Assembly: GCF_900129455.1 (NCBI RefSeq)
Contig: NZ_FQVU01000001.1
Location: 1,054,001-1,118,000 of the forward strand
Source of the DNA: Jatrophihabitans endophyticus
Lineage (GTDB): Bacteria; Actinomycetota; Actinomycetes; Mycobacteriales; Jatrophihabitantaceae
DNA length: 64,000 nt
Direction: 5' to 3'
Shown in pieces: positions 9,887 to 17,665 of the stretch. Positions within the stretch are counted from its first letter, which is position 1. Each line of letters starts with the position of its first letter. The notes under the pieces are model-generated. The model was not told the origin of the DNA. It ran no database searches and saw only the letters and a program-made list of their open reading frames with translations. A program made the position numbers and the translations under genes.

Positions 9887-10189
9887 TCACCGGGAACGGC
9901 CGTCCCACCGGAAGGTCACGAGGTCGACGCGCTCGCCGCGGAAGAGCACGCCCTCGGCGAGCAGCCGCTGCCGCTGCTCGGTGTACAGATGCTCGGCCAG
10001 CGAGCCGTCGGCGCGCACCACGCGGTGCCACGGCACGCTGCCGTCGTCGGTCGCCAGCACCCGCCCCACCGAGCGGGGTGAGCGGATGCCCGCGTACTCG
10101 GCGACGTCGCCGTAGGTCATGACCCGCCCGGCCGGGACAGCTTCGACGCACGCGAGCACGCGCGCGGCGAAGTCTCCCGGCTCGGGCAC
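9887..10189 (-). CDS. alkyltransferase-like protein (MGMT fold, no catalytic Cys)
   Basis: A 100-residue single-domain relative of O6-alkylguanine-DNA alkyltransferase. The helix-turn-helix and arginine-finger region (YGDVAEYAGIRSPRSVGRVL, residues 26-45) is intact. The active-site PCHR motif reads PWHR, with Trp54 where the alkyl-accepting Cys should be. Proteins with this change (ATL) flip and bind O6-alkylguanine and hand the lesion to nucleotide excision repair instead of repairing it. The GTG start lies 7 bp after the moeZ stop, so it is probably the distal gene of a moeZ transcript. Confidence 0.88.
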   Translation of the reverse strand: MPEPGDFAARVLACVEAVPAGRVMTYGDVAEYAGIRSPRSVGRVLATDDGSVPWHRVVRADGSLAEHLYTEQRQRLLAEGVLFRGERVDLVTFRWDGRSR

Positions 10190-10196
10190 GTCGGCG

Positions 10197-11357
10197 TCAG
10201 TAGACCGGCAGCGACTTGTCGACCTGGTTGGCCCACGCGGTCACGCCGCCCTGCACGTGGACGGCGTCGGAGAATCCGGCCGCCTTGACGGCGGCGAGGG
10301 TCTCGGCCGAGCGGACACCCGTCTTGCAGTACATGACGATCTGCCGGTCGTGCGGGAGCGAGGAAAGCGCGTTTCCGCGCAAAATCTCGTCCTTCGGGAT
10401 CAGCGTGGCGCCGGGGATCTTCACGATCTCCCACTCCGCGGGCTCGCGGACGTCGACGAGGTAGGTCGGCTTGTCGGAGTCGAGGAGCTCCTTGAGCTCG
10501 GCTGCGGTGATCGTCGCGCCGGACGCCGCCTGCTGTGCGGCCTCGGAGACCACGCCGCAGAACGCCTCGTAGTCGATCAGCTCGGTGATCTCGTAGCCGT
10601 TGGGGTCCTTGCGGATCTTGAGCTCGCGCCAGCTCGCCTCGAGCGCGTCGAAGACCAGCAGGCGGCCGAGCAGCGTCTCACCGATGCCGGTGATGAGCTT
10701 GATGGCCTCGTTGACCATGGCCGACCCGATGGAGGCGCAGATGACGCCGAGCACGCCGCCCTCGGCGCAGCTCGGCACCATGCCGGGCGGCGGCGGATCC
10801 GGGTAGAGGTCGCGGTAGTTCGGGCCGTGCTCGTCCCAGAAGACGCTGACCTGGCCGTCGAAGCGGTAGATCGAGCCCCACACGTAGGGCTTGCCGAGGA
10901 TGACGCACGCGTCGTTCACCATGTACCGCGTCGCGAAGTTGTCCGTGCCGTCGACGATCAGGTCGTACTGGCCGAAGATCTCGAGCACGTTGTCGTTGTC
11001 GAGTCGCTCGTTGTGCACGTTCACGGTGACGTACGGGTTGACCTCGCGCACCGACTCCGCGGCGGACTCCGCCTTCGGGCGGCCGATGTCGCTCTGACCG
11101 TGGATGACCTGACGCTGCAGGTTCGACTCGTCGACGACGTCGAACTCGACGATTCCCAGCGTGCCGACACCGGCGGCGGCGAGGTAGAGCAGGGCCGGCG
11201 AGCCCAGGCCGCCCGCGCCCACACACAGCACCTTGGCGTTCTTCAGGCGCTTCTGGCCGTCCATCGCGACGTCCGGGATGATCAGGTGACGGCTGTACCG
11301 ACGGACCTCGTCGACGGTCAGCTCGTCGGCGGGCTCCACGAGCGGCGGCAAAGACAC
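10197..11357 (-). CDS. moeZ: MoeZ: adenylyltransferase/sulfurtransferase
   Basis: A 386-residue fusion of a ThiF/MoeB-type E1-like domain (about residues 1-270) and a rhodanese domain (about 280-386). The nucleotide-binding GAGGLGSP is at about residues 47-54 and DGTDNFATR is in the adenylation site. The rhodanese active-site loop is CKTGVRS with Cys344. MoeZ adenylates the C-terminal glycine of small sulfur carriers (MoaD, CysO) and thiocarboxylates them for molybdopterin, cysteine and thiamine-type pathways. The GTG start has GAGGAAG upstream with suitable spacing. The family is conserved beside the DUF3152 gene in actinobacteria. Confidence 0.93.
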   Translation of the reverse strand: MSLPPLVEPADELTVDEVRRYSRHLIIPDVAMDGQKRLKNAKVLCVGAGGLGSPALLYLAAAGVGTLGIVEFDVVDESNLQRQVIHGQSDIGRPKAESAAESVREVNPYVTVNVHNERLDNDNVLEIFGQYDLIVDGTDNFATRYMVNDACVILGKPYVWGSIYRFDGQVSVFWDEHGPNYRDLYPDPPPPGMVPSCAEGGVLGVICASIGSAMVNEAIKLITGIGETLLGRLLVFDALEASWRELKIRKDPNGYEITELIDYEAFCGVVSEAAQQAASGATITAAELKELLDSDKPTYLVDVREPAEWEIVKIPGATLIPKDEILRGNALSSLPHDRQIVMYCKTGVRSAETLAAVKAAGFSDAVHVQGGVTAWANQVDKSLPVY

Positions 11358-11442
11358 GGCTCTTCCTCACGTCGACTGCAGGGTGTTCGCTCGGGTCAAC
11401 GACCCGACCCCCTCCAGCATTCCAGAAGGGCCAGGAGGCGAG

Positions 11443-12537
11443 TCAGTCCCCGCGGCCGTACTCGTTGTTCTCGGCGGTGTCGACCTGCTCGGAGCCCGGG
11501 GCACCCTTGGCGCCGGTGGGGTAGGGCCACGGATTGGCCGCGCACAGCTTCCCGGTGGCGGTGCCGCCCTTGGTCGCCCGCAGCCCGAAGGTCTGCTGCA
11601 TCATCACCGGCGCGAGACCGCCGGGGAGGCACTCGTGGGCGTGGTTGTGGCCGAGCGCGTGCCCGTTCTCGTGGTTGATCATGTACACGCGGTAGGCGTC
11701 GAGGTCACCGAGGTAGGCCGGCGCGCCGCGCACCCAGCGCGAGATGTTGAAGAAGACCCGATTTGCGCTCAACCCCGGCACCTTCCCGGCGCCCTGGAAG
11801 CACGACGTCTCGACGGGGATGTCGTAACCGCAGTACTTCCGCACCGTCATCGCCGAGGTGAGGGTCACGTGAAAGTCGTTCGCCCCCTGCGCGATGCCCT
11901 TCCAGGACGACACCCGCTGGACGGCGACGCCGTGACCGGCCCAGCTGCGCGGATCGGACATCGTCTTGTCGACCAGGCTCTCGAACTGGTCCAGGTCGAC
12001 GCCGGACACCCCGCCCTCGACGTCGATGCTGTAGCGGTACAGCGTGCCGCGCCCCACCTTGGCCATCGAGCCGGGCAGGACGCGGAACGAGCCGTTGCCC
12101 TTCTTGGTGTACGCCGCGCCGGCCGGCAGCTGGGCGGCCTTGAGCACGTCGTTGGAGATCTGTCCCTTGTCGTCGCCCTTGAGCGGGATGTGCGAGGACG
12201 CCGTGGGCGGCGTCTGCTGCCGGGGCGTGAACGGCGCCTGCTTCTCGGCCGCCGGCGTCTGCCCGCCGCCCGAGGACGACGTCGATGTGGTGAGCAGCGC
12301 GGCGACCGTGAGCAGGAACAGGATCGGCAGGGCGTACGCCCGCCAGCCGTAGCGCCGCACGAACAGCCGCAGCCGGTCACCGAGCGGCACGGCCCGTCCC
12401 TGCTGCGGTGCCGCGCCGTAGGACGCCCGCGCGTTGCGGACGTGGGCGCGGGCCACCGCGACGTCGTCGGGGCGGTCGTCGGGACGCCCGGCGGTCATCG
12501 TCGCCGTCCGTCCCCGATCGTCGTGCGGTCGTGACAC
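11443..12537 (-). CDS. DUF3152 membrane protein with zincin-like motif
   Basis: A 364-residue protein from a GTG start; an in-frame ATG 13 codons later is an alternative. A cytoplasmic tail is followed by one membrane helix at about residues 68-86 (ALPILFLLTVAALLTTS) and a Ser/Gly/Gln-rich linker. The extracellular DUF3152 domain spans about residues 150-355. It contains INHENGHALGHNHAHECLP, an HExxHxxGxxH-like arrangement that suggests zinc binding of metzincin type, and four or more Cys that could form disulfides. Activity has not been established for the family as far as I know. It is the homologue of Rv3207c by position. Confidence 0.82.
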   Translation of the reverse strand: MSRPHDDRGRTATMTAGRPDDRPDDVAVARAHVRNARASYGAAPQQGRAVPLGDRLRLFVRRYGWRAYALPILFLLTVAALLTTSTSSSGGGQTPAAEKQAPFTPRQQTPPTASSHIPLKGDDKGQISNDVLKAAQLPAGAAYTKKGNGSFRVLPGSMAKVGRGTLYRYSIDVEGGVSGVDLDQFESLVDKTMSDPRSWAGHGVAVQRVSSWKGIAQGANDFHVTLTSAMTVRKYCGYDIPVETSCFQGAGKVPGLSANRVFFNISRWVRGAPAYLGDLDAYRVYMINHENGHALGHNHAHECLPGGLAPVMMQQTFGLRATKGGTATGKLCAANPWPYPTGAKGAPGSEQVDTAENNEYGRGD

Positions 12538-12589
12538 CCGTCCAGGGTGGCACAGGCTCGCCCGAATCCGGGGAGGACAGCCCGCGCTC

Positions 12590-13597
12590 TCAGGACCCCG
12601 CCGCCCGGTCGGCGGGACCGTCGTCGACCGCGGTGTCGTCGAGGAAGGCGAGCACGGCGCGCGCGGTCGGCCCCGGGGCCTCCATCATCGGGGTGTGACC
12701 GATGTCGTCCATCTCGAGCAGTCGCGAGTTCGGGACGGCGGCAGCGACGTACGGCGCGAGGTCGGGTGCGACGAGCCGGTCGCGGTCGCCCCACACCACG
12801 AGCGTGGGCGCGGCGACGCGGCGCATGGTGCGCCACCCGGCGCGTCCCCCCAGCAGCTGTGACTTGGCGAGGCTGCGCATCGAGCGCAGCACGGCGGCCT
12901 CGGCCCACGGCGAGGTGCCGCGCTCGGTGACCTCGTCGACGAGCTCGCGCATGCGCGCCGCCGGGAACCGTGACCGGTCGGCGAAGCACAGCGCGATCGT
13001 GCCCTTCGCCCGCACCTCGGGTGCGTAGCGGGAGTTGAACAGCCGGGTGACGAGCTCGCCCAGCACGGGCACGAACACCAGCGCGAAGCGCGGGTTGGCC
13101 CGCAGCGGGTAGATGCGCAGCCGGTTGTCCGGGACGGCCGGGGCGAGCAGCGTGAGCGTGCGGACGAGATCGGGCCGCTGCGCGGCGACGAGGATGCTGA
13201 CGGCGCCGCCCATCGAGTTGCCGACGAGGTGCACCGGCCCGCGGCCAGACTGCTCCAGGTAGCGCACCACCGTGTCGGCGTGCAGCTGCGGCGAGTAGCG
13301 GCCACGTGGTGCGGGACCGGACAGCCCGTGGCCGGGAAGGTCGAGCGCCTCGATCGCGAGCCGGCCGCGCAGGGCCCCGGCGAAGTCGGTCCAGTTCAAC
13401 GCGGAGCCGGCGAGGCCGTGCACGAACAGGGCCGGTTCGGCGTCGGCGGAGGTGGCAGGGGTCGTCCGGAGGTGCACCCGGATGTCCCCGACCTCGACGT
13501 GGGTGCCGGGCCAGGGGCCGTCGACGTCCTCGGACGAGATCAGGCCGGCGTCGGCGAAGCGGGCGACGGGGACGGTGCGCGCGGGCGGCTTGGGCAC
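12590..13597 (-). CDS. alpha/beta hydrolase
   Basis: A 335-residue alpha/beta hydrolase. The oxyanion segment is FVHGLAGSALNW, the nucleophile elbow VGNSMGGA (Ser) and the histidine sits in DDIGHTPMMEAPG; an acid in VVWGDRDRLV completes the triad. The GTG at 13597 was chosen because it lies 5 bp after the upstream small gene; the frame stays open across that gene in a shadow reading. There is no signal peptide, so it is cytoplasmic. Substrate unknown; esterase or lipase-like C-C hydrolases share this architecture. Confidence 0.8.
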   Translation of the reverse strand: MPKPPARTVPVARFADAGLISSEDVDGPWPGTHVEVGDIRVHLRTTPATSADAEPALFVHGLAGSALNWTDFAGALRGRLAIEALDLPGHGLSGPAPRGRYSPQLHADTVVRYLEQSGRGPVHLVGNSMGGAVSILVAAQRPDLVRTLTLLAPAVPDNRLRIYPLRANPRFALVFVPVLGELVTRLFNSRYAPEVRAKGTIALCFADRSRFPAARMRELVDEVTERGTSPWAEAAVLRSMRSLAKSQLLGGRAGWRTMRRVAAPTLVVWGDRDRLVAPDLAPYVAAAVPNSRLLEMDDIGHTPMMEAPGPTARAVLAFLDDTAVDDGPADRAAGS

Positions 13598-13602
13598 GGG
13601 CG

Positions 13603-13818
13603 CTACCGACGACCCGAGTTGCGGCCGGCCTTGAACGCGCCCCAGCCCAGGGTGGCGACGACCAGCACCACGCCGACCACGAACAGGACGAACAGGCCCT
13701 TGATCAGCAGCCCGAGGACGGCGAGGACGAGCCACGCCACCAGCAGCACGAGCACGACGGTGAGCAGCGGGCTTCGCTGCGAGTTACCGGCCACGCCGTT
13801 CAGCGTCGCACACCGCAC
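13603..13818 (-). CDS. small two-helix membrane protein
   Basis: A 71-residue protein from the GTG at 13818; a second GTG at 13794 (63 residues) is equally possible and neither has a clear Shine-Dalgarno site. Residues about 18-60 are almost entirely hydrophobic and likely form a helical hairpin (LLTVVLVLLVAWLVLAVLGL and VLFVVGVVLVVATLGW). The C-terminus is basic (KAGRNSGRR). It sits 5 bp before the hydrolase gene and 24 bp after Ku in the same direction. No function is recognised. Confidence 0.55.
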   Translation of the reverse strand: MRCATLNGVAGNSQRSPLLTVVLVLLVAWLVLAVLGLLIKGLFVLFVVGVVLVVATLGWGAFKAGRNSGRR

Positions 13819-13842
13819 CGTCCGCGCCGAGGCGGCCGGGAT

Positions 13843-14808
13843 TCACGCGGTCTTGCGCGCCGCCTTCTTCGCGGCCTTCTTCGCCGGCTTCGCCGTCTTC
13901 GCCGCGGCGGCCTTCTTGGCCGGCGCCTTCTTGGCGGCCTTCTTCGCGGCCTTCTTCGCCGGCGCCTTCGTCGCAGCCCGCGTCGCCGGGGCGTCGTCGG
14001 CCGACGAGCCGGAGGCGGACGCCGTCTCGCCGCGGCCCTTCTTCGCCGCGTCGACGGAGGCCCGCAGCGCCGACATCAGATCGACGACATTGCCGCTGGA
14101 GGGCTGCTGCTCCTCGGGTTCGACGACCTCACGGCCCTCGGCCTTGGCCTCGATGACGGCCTCGAGGGCGGCGCGGTAGTCGTCGGTGTACTGATCGGGC
14201 TGGAAGTCCCCGGCCATGCTCTCGACGAGCGAGCGGGCCATCTGCTGCTCCTGGGGGCGCAGGTCGATGTCCTCGTCGAGGAAGCCGAAGTCGGCGGCGC
14301 GCACCTCGTCGGGCCAGATCATGGTGTTGAGCACGATCACGTCGTCGCGGACCCGCAGGGTCGCGAGCTGCTCGCGGTTGCGGATCGCGACCTTCACGAT
14401 CGCCACCATCTCGCTCTCGTCCAGGGCTTCGCGCAGCAGGACGTAGGGCTTGACCGCGCTGTTCTCGGGCTCGAGGTAGTAGCTCTTGGCGTAGTAGATG
14501 GGGTCGATCTGCTCAGCGGGCACGAACTGCAGGACGTCGACGACGCGCGCGCTCGGCAGCGGCAGGTCGGCGAAGTCCTCGTCGGTCAGCACCACGACCT
14601 CGCCGCTGGGCAGCTGGTAGCCCTTCGCGATGTCGGAGTACGAGACCTCCTCGCCGTCGGACTCGGCCACGCGCTTGTAGCGGATGCGGGCGCCGTCCTC
14701 GCGCCGCACCTGGTTGAAGCTGACCGACTTCTCCTCCGTCGCCGAGTACAGCTTCACGCCGATGCTGACCAGGCCGAAGGAGACGCTGCCCTTCCAGATG
14801 GACCTCAT
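13843..14808 (-). CDS. ku: Ku, non-homologous end-joining protein
   Basis: A 321-residue bacterial Ku. The start at MRSIWKGSVSFGLV is the standard Ku N-terminus; the frame is open further upstream without a plausible start. The Ku core beta-barrel covers about residues 1-250 (GVKLYSATEEKSVSFNQV, KGYQLPSGEVVVLTDED). The last about 60 residues are a Lys/Ala-rich histone H1-like tail (AAKKAAKKAPAKK), seen in many actinobacterial Ku proteins, that adds DNA binding. Ku homodimers encircle DNA ends and recruit ligase. Ligase and polymerase partners are encoded 4 kb away on the other strand. Confidence 0.95.
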   Translation of the reverse strand: MRSIWKGSVSFGLVSIGVKLYSATEEKSVSFNQVRREDGARIRYKRVAESDGEEVSYSDIAKGYQLPSGEVVVLTDEDFADLPLPSARVVDVLQFVPAEQIDPIYYAKSYYLEPENSAVKPYVLLREALDESEMVAIVKVAIRNREQLATLRVRDDVIVLNTMIWPDEVRAADFGFLDEDIDLRPQEQQMARSLVESMAGDFQPDQYTDDYRAALEAVIEAKAEGREVVEPEEQQPSSGNVVDLMSALRASVDAAKKGRGETASASGSSADDAPATRAATKAPAKKAAKKAAKKAPAKKAAAAKTAKPAKKAAKKAARKTA

Positions 14809-14933
14809 TCCTAGAGTCTGGCGGGACGGCCGACACCGCGCCAGCAGGCAGCCGCCGTCACAACCGGGACAAACGCCGCGAGTCGCTCCGACCGCGCAGC
14901 GGCTCGCATCCACCCGGGGTTTGACACCATGTC

Positions 14934-15761
14934 GTGGTGATCCTGGACCGGCGCTTCGACTGGCTGGGCCGGCAGATCGCCTGGACACGGCGGGGTTCGG
15001 GCCCACCGCTGGTCTTCTGCCACGGCACTCCCTGGTCCTCGCGGTTGTGGGCGCCGTTCGCGGCGGCCCTGGCGGACGAGTTCACCGTCTACCTCTGGGA
15101 CATGCCCGGTTACGGGGCGTCGTCGAAGCGCGCCGACCACGACGTCGACCTGAGTGTGCAGGGTGCGGCGTTCACGGCCCTGCTCGAGCACTGTGACCTC
15201 GACCGCCCGCACGTGGTCGCTCACGACTACGGCGGTGCGGTGTCGCTACGCACCCATCTGCTCGACGACGTCGCCTACGCATCGCTGTGTCTCGTCGACG
15301 TCGTCGCCCTCCGGCCCTGGGGATCACCGTTCTTCACCCTGGTCAAGGACAACGCGAACGTCTTCGCGCAGCTGCCTGCGGCGGTTCATCGTGGGGCGTT
15401 GGAGGCGTACATCTCGGGCGCGAGCCATCGTGGCCTCCGACCCGAGGACCTGGCCATGCTCACCGCGCCGTGGTGCGACGACGAGGGCCAGGCGGCGTTC
15501 TACCGCCAGATCGCCCAGGCCGACGAACGTCTCACCGCCGAACTCGAACCCCTGCTTCCCGGACTGACCACCCCCACACACATCATCTGGGGCGAGAACG
15601 ACACGTGGATCCCTGCCGACCGGGCCCACCGGCTGCACGAGGCCATCCCGACGAGCACGCTCGCGCTGGTGGCGGAGGCCGGCCACCTGATACAGCTCGA
15701 CCAGCCCGTCGCCCTCGCGACACAGCTCCGACACTGGCTCACCCACGCGACCCGCGCGTGA
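14934..15761 (+). CDS. alpha/beta hydrolase with Asp nucleophile (dehalogenase or epoxide-hydrolase type)
   Basis: A 275-residue alpha/beta hydrolase. The oxyanion loop is HGTPWSS (residues 30-36). The nucleophile elbow reads VAHDYGGAV with Asp98, not Ser, which places it with haloalkane/haloacetate dehalogenases and epoxide hydrolases that form an alkyl-enzyme ester. The acid is likely in WGENDTWIP and the base His in AEAGHLIQLDQP. No signal peptide, so cytoplasmic. It starts at tandem GTG codons. It is divergent from ku, with 125 bp between; a TTGACA at 14921-14926 is too close to the start to serve this reading as a -35. Substrate unknown. Confidence 0.8.
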   Translation: MVILDRRFDWLGRQIAWTRRGSGPPLVFCHGTPWSSRLWAPFAAALADEFTVYLWDMPGYGASSKRADHDVDLSVQGAAFTALLEHCDLDRPHVVAHDYGGAVSLRTHLLDDVAYASLCLVDVVALRPWGSPFFTLVKDNANVFAQLPAAVHRGALEAYISGASHRGLRPEDLAMLTAPWCDDEGQAAFYRQIAQADERLTAELEPLLPGLTTPTHIIWGENDTWIPADRAHRLHEAIPTSTLALVAEAGHLIQLDQPVALATQLRHWLTHATRA

Positions 15762-15779
15762 CGACCGACGGTCTGGTGG

Positions 15780-17042
15780 TCAGCCGGGCCGGGTGCGAGC
15801 GTTGGTCCGGGGTCGTCGGTGGGGGTCGAGCCAGGGTGGGGGGATCCAGGCGGGTCGGCCGTCTCTCATGACGGATCGCCAGCCTTGTTTCGCGTGACTC
15901 CGGTGGTGGTGGCCGCAGACCAGGGCGCCGTTGGCGATGGTGGTCCGGCCGCCGTTCGCATGGTCGACCACGTGGTGGGCTTGGGTCCAGGCGGGCGGGG
16001 TGTCGCAGCCGGGGAAGGTGCAGCCGCCGTCGCGGGCGATCATGGCGAGGCGCTGGGTCTCGGTGAACAGTCTCCGGGTGTCGGTGTGGCCGGTGACCGC
16101 GCCGTGCTCGTCGAGGTCGACGCTCATCACGCGGGTGTCGCCGCCGGCGATGCGGATGGCTTCGCGGGTGGGGAGGATGGCGCCGTGGCCGGTCACGGCG
16201 ACGGCGTCACCGCTGGACCAGTTGGCCGCGGTGGTGGTGAGCAGGACGGTGGTGCTGATCCCGGCCACCGACGGGAGTAGTTCGGCGCGTTGGAGTAGGT
16301 CGAGGGCGTCGAGCAGGCCGTCGTGGCGACGCTGCCCCGCCGTGCGGAGGTCCCTGGTTCCGTCCGCAGCCGGTCTCGGCGCGGCCAACGCATCGAGGAC
16401 CGTGAGCAGGCGTTCGGCCAGCTCGGCGGTCGCCTCCCCGCTGATGCTGGCGGACCCGTCCGGGCGTTGCCGGATCGTCAGGTCCCGGTGCCGCTCGCGG
16501 TAGGCGACGTCGGCCAGGGCGCCGTCCTGATCCAGCAGCGTCGTCACCCGCAGCGCCAGCGTGCCGAGTTGGTGCGGATCGAACTGCGTCGCGTACTCGA
16601 CCAGCTCGGCCTCGACGCGGGCGCCGTGCTCGACCTGCACCACGTCGGGCAGCCGCTGCACCGCCGCCACGACCACCGCCGCGTGCCGCGGCGAGATCGA
16701 CCCCGCCGCCTGCGCCGCCGCGACCCGCGGGAACGGCGCCGGCACCACCTCATTGGTCATCGTGGTCACCGGCGCCGCCGCCGACGCCACAGCCACCCGG
16801 GCGACCGCCTCCCGCGGATGCACCCGCAACAGAGCCCGCACGAACCCCGCCGGGTTCCGCGCCCCGTGCGTGAACGGCAACCCCCGCCGCTCCTCCTCCG
16901 CGACAAAGCGATGCTCCACCGCCGCCAACCGGTTCCGCAGCCGCTCCACCTCCCGCCAGGCGTCCAACAACGAAGACTCGTCCCACGACGACAGCTCGGC
17001 AGTCAGCAGCGCATCCGCCGCGTCGCCGATCATCGTGGTCAT
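15780..17042 (-). CDS. DUF222-HNH endonuclease domain protein (13E12 repeat type)
   Basis: A 420-residue protein. The N-terminal two thirds form the helical DUF222 domain (ARNPAGFVRALLRVHPREA is characteristic). The C-terminal HNH module shows CTFPGCDTPPAWTQAHHVVD, then HANGGRT, NGALVCGHHHRSHAKQGW: zinc-type Cys pairs and the His-His-Asn core. Such proteins are multi-copy in actinobacterial genomes (REP13E12 in mycobacteria); their biological role is unsettled. The ATG at 17042 was preferred over an upstream frame extension because a consensus TATAAT lies 7 bp before it, predicting a leaderless mRNA. Confidence 0.88.
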   Translation of the reverse strand: MTTMIGDAADALLTAELSSWDESSLLDAWREVERLRNRLAAVEHRFVAEEERRGLPFTHGARNPAGFVRALLRVHPREAVARVAVASAAAPVTTMTNEVVPAPFPRVAAAQAAGSISPRHAAVVVAAVQRLPDVVQVEHGARVEAELVEYATQFDPHQLGTLALRVTTLLDQDGALADVAYRERHRDLTIRQRPDGSASISGEATAELAERLLTVLDALAAPRPAADGTRDLRTAGQRRHDGLLDALDLLQRAELLPSVAGISTTVLLTTTAANWSSGDAVAVTGHGAILPTREAIRIAGGDTRVMSVDLDEHGAVTGHTDTRRLFTETQRLAMIARDGGCTFPGCDTPPAWTQAHHVVDHANGGRTTIANGALVCGHHHRSHAKQGWRSVMRDGRPAWIPPPWLDPHRRPRTNARTRPG

Positions 17043-17049
17043 GCGTTCG

Positions 17050-17078
17050 ATTATAGACGCTCGGGGCATGTCGGACAA
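17050..17078 (-). promoter_or_regulatory. consensus promoter for the HNH gene, leaderless
   Basis: On the minus strand TTGTCC (17078-17073) is followed by a 17-nt spacer and TATAAT (17055-17050). The ATG begins 7 nt after the -10, so transcription should start at or beside the A of the start codon. This is the best -10 match in the window. Confidence 0.75.
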
Positions 17079-17105
17079 GGCTTCCGACGACACCGCAACG
17101 CGTTG

Positions 17106-17621
17106 TCACCCGTCGAACGCCCACCAGCAGAGGTGATTGCGCAAGCGCTGGTCGTCTAGGACGAGGTCGCGCACCTCGACCGGCAACCGGCGCTGTTGCC
17201 AGCGGCACTCCGCTCGCCCGGCGGCGACGGCGTCGGCGGCGGGCGCGGCCGCGCGGACGGCCTTGATGGCGTACGCGGCCGCGCCGAGGTCGTGGTCCGC
17301 GACGTGCGTGACCGCGGCAGCCTGGCCGGCGGCGTACGCGGCGAAGCGAGGCGCACCCCGCAGGTCGCGGGCCGCTCCCATCGCGTGACCACCCGCGGCC
17401 CGCGCCTGCATCATCGGAATCTCGTCGGCCACCCAGCGGCGGGCGGCGGCAATCGCACCGCGCGGGCGGGGGTCGTCGGGCCGCGCGAGTTCGAAGAGCG
17501 CGAGCACGTGTTCCGCGCACGTCGCGGCCCACAGCGCCAGCCGATGGTGGTCGGCGTCGGTGAGCGCCCCACCGCGACGGATCGTGATCAACCGGGGATC
17601 GCGGACCTCGGACAGGATCAT
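17106..17621 (-). CDS. Imm5-like putative immunity protein
   Basis: A 171-residue helical, Ala-rich protein. The pattern LWAATCAEHVLALFE, then DPRPRGAIAAARRWV, AAGQAAAVTHVADHDLGAA and an ECRWQQRRLP end matches the Imm5-type immunity family that is linked to polymorphic toxins. Family assignment is from remembered motif pattern. GGGAGG sits 6 nt before the ATG. The neighbours (HNH protein downstream, glgC upstream) are not recognisable polymorphic toxins, so it is an orphan immunity gene or has another role. Confidence 0.65.
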   Translation of the reverse strand: MILSEVRDPRLITIRRGGALTDADHHRLALWAATCAEHVLALFELARPDDPRPRGAIAAARRWVADEIPMMQARAAGGHAMGAARDLRGAPRFAAYAAGQAAAVTHVADHDLGAAAYAIKAVRAAAPAADAVAAGRAECRWQQRRLPVEVRDLVLDDQRLRNHLCWWAFDG

Positions 17622-17665
17622 CGTTCGCCTCCCACGTGCCGACGCGTCAACTGTCGACGATGGCG

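Noticed and set aside
6697-10122. Long open frame on the plus strand opposite adnA
   Set aside because: It is a shadow: composition is Arg/Gly/Ala-rich without domain pattern, and adnA on the other strand has full helicase and nuclease motifs. The same holds for long frames opposite secA, the FtsK ATPase, rhlE and the MoxR operon.
14921-14926. TTGACA as the -35 of the dehalogenase-like gene
   Set aside because: The matching -10 would fall inside the coding region after the start codon.
15780-17042. HNH gene as a homing endonuclease or mobile element
   Set aside because: No intron, intein, inverted repeats or target duplication; DUF222-HNH proteins are common stand-alone chromosomal genes.
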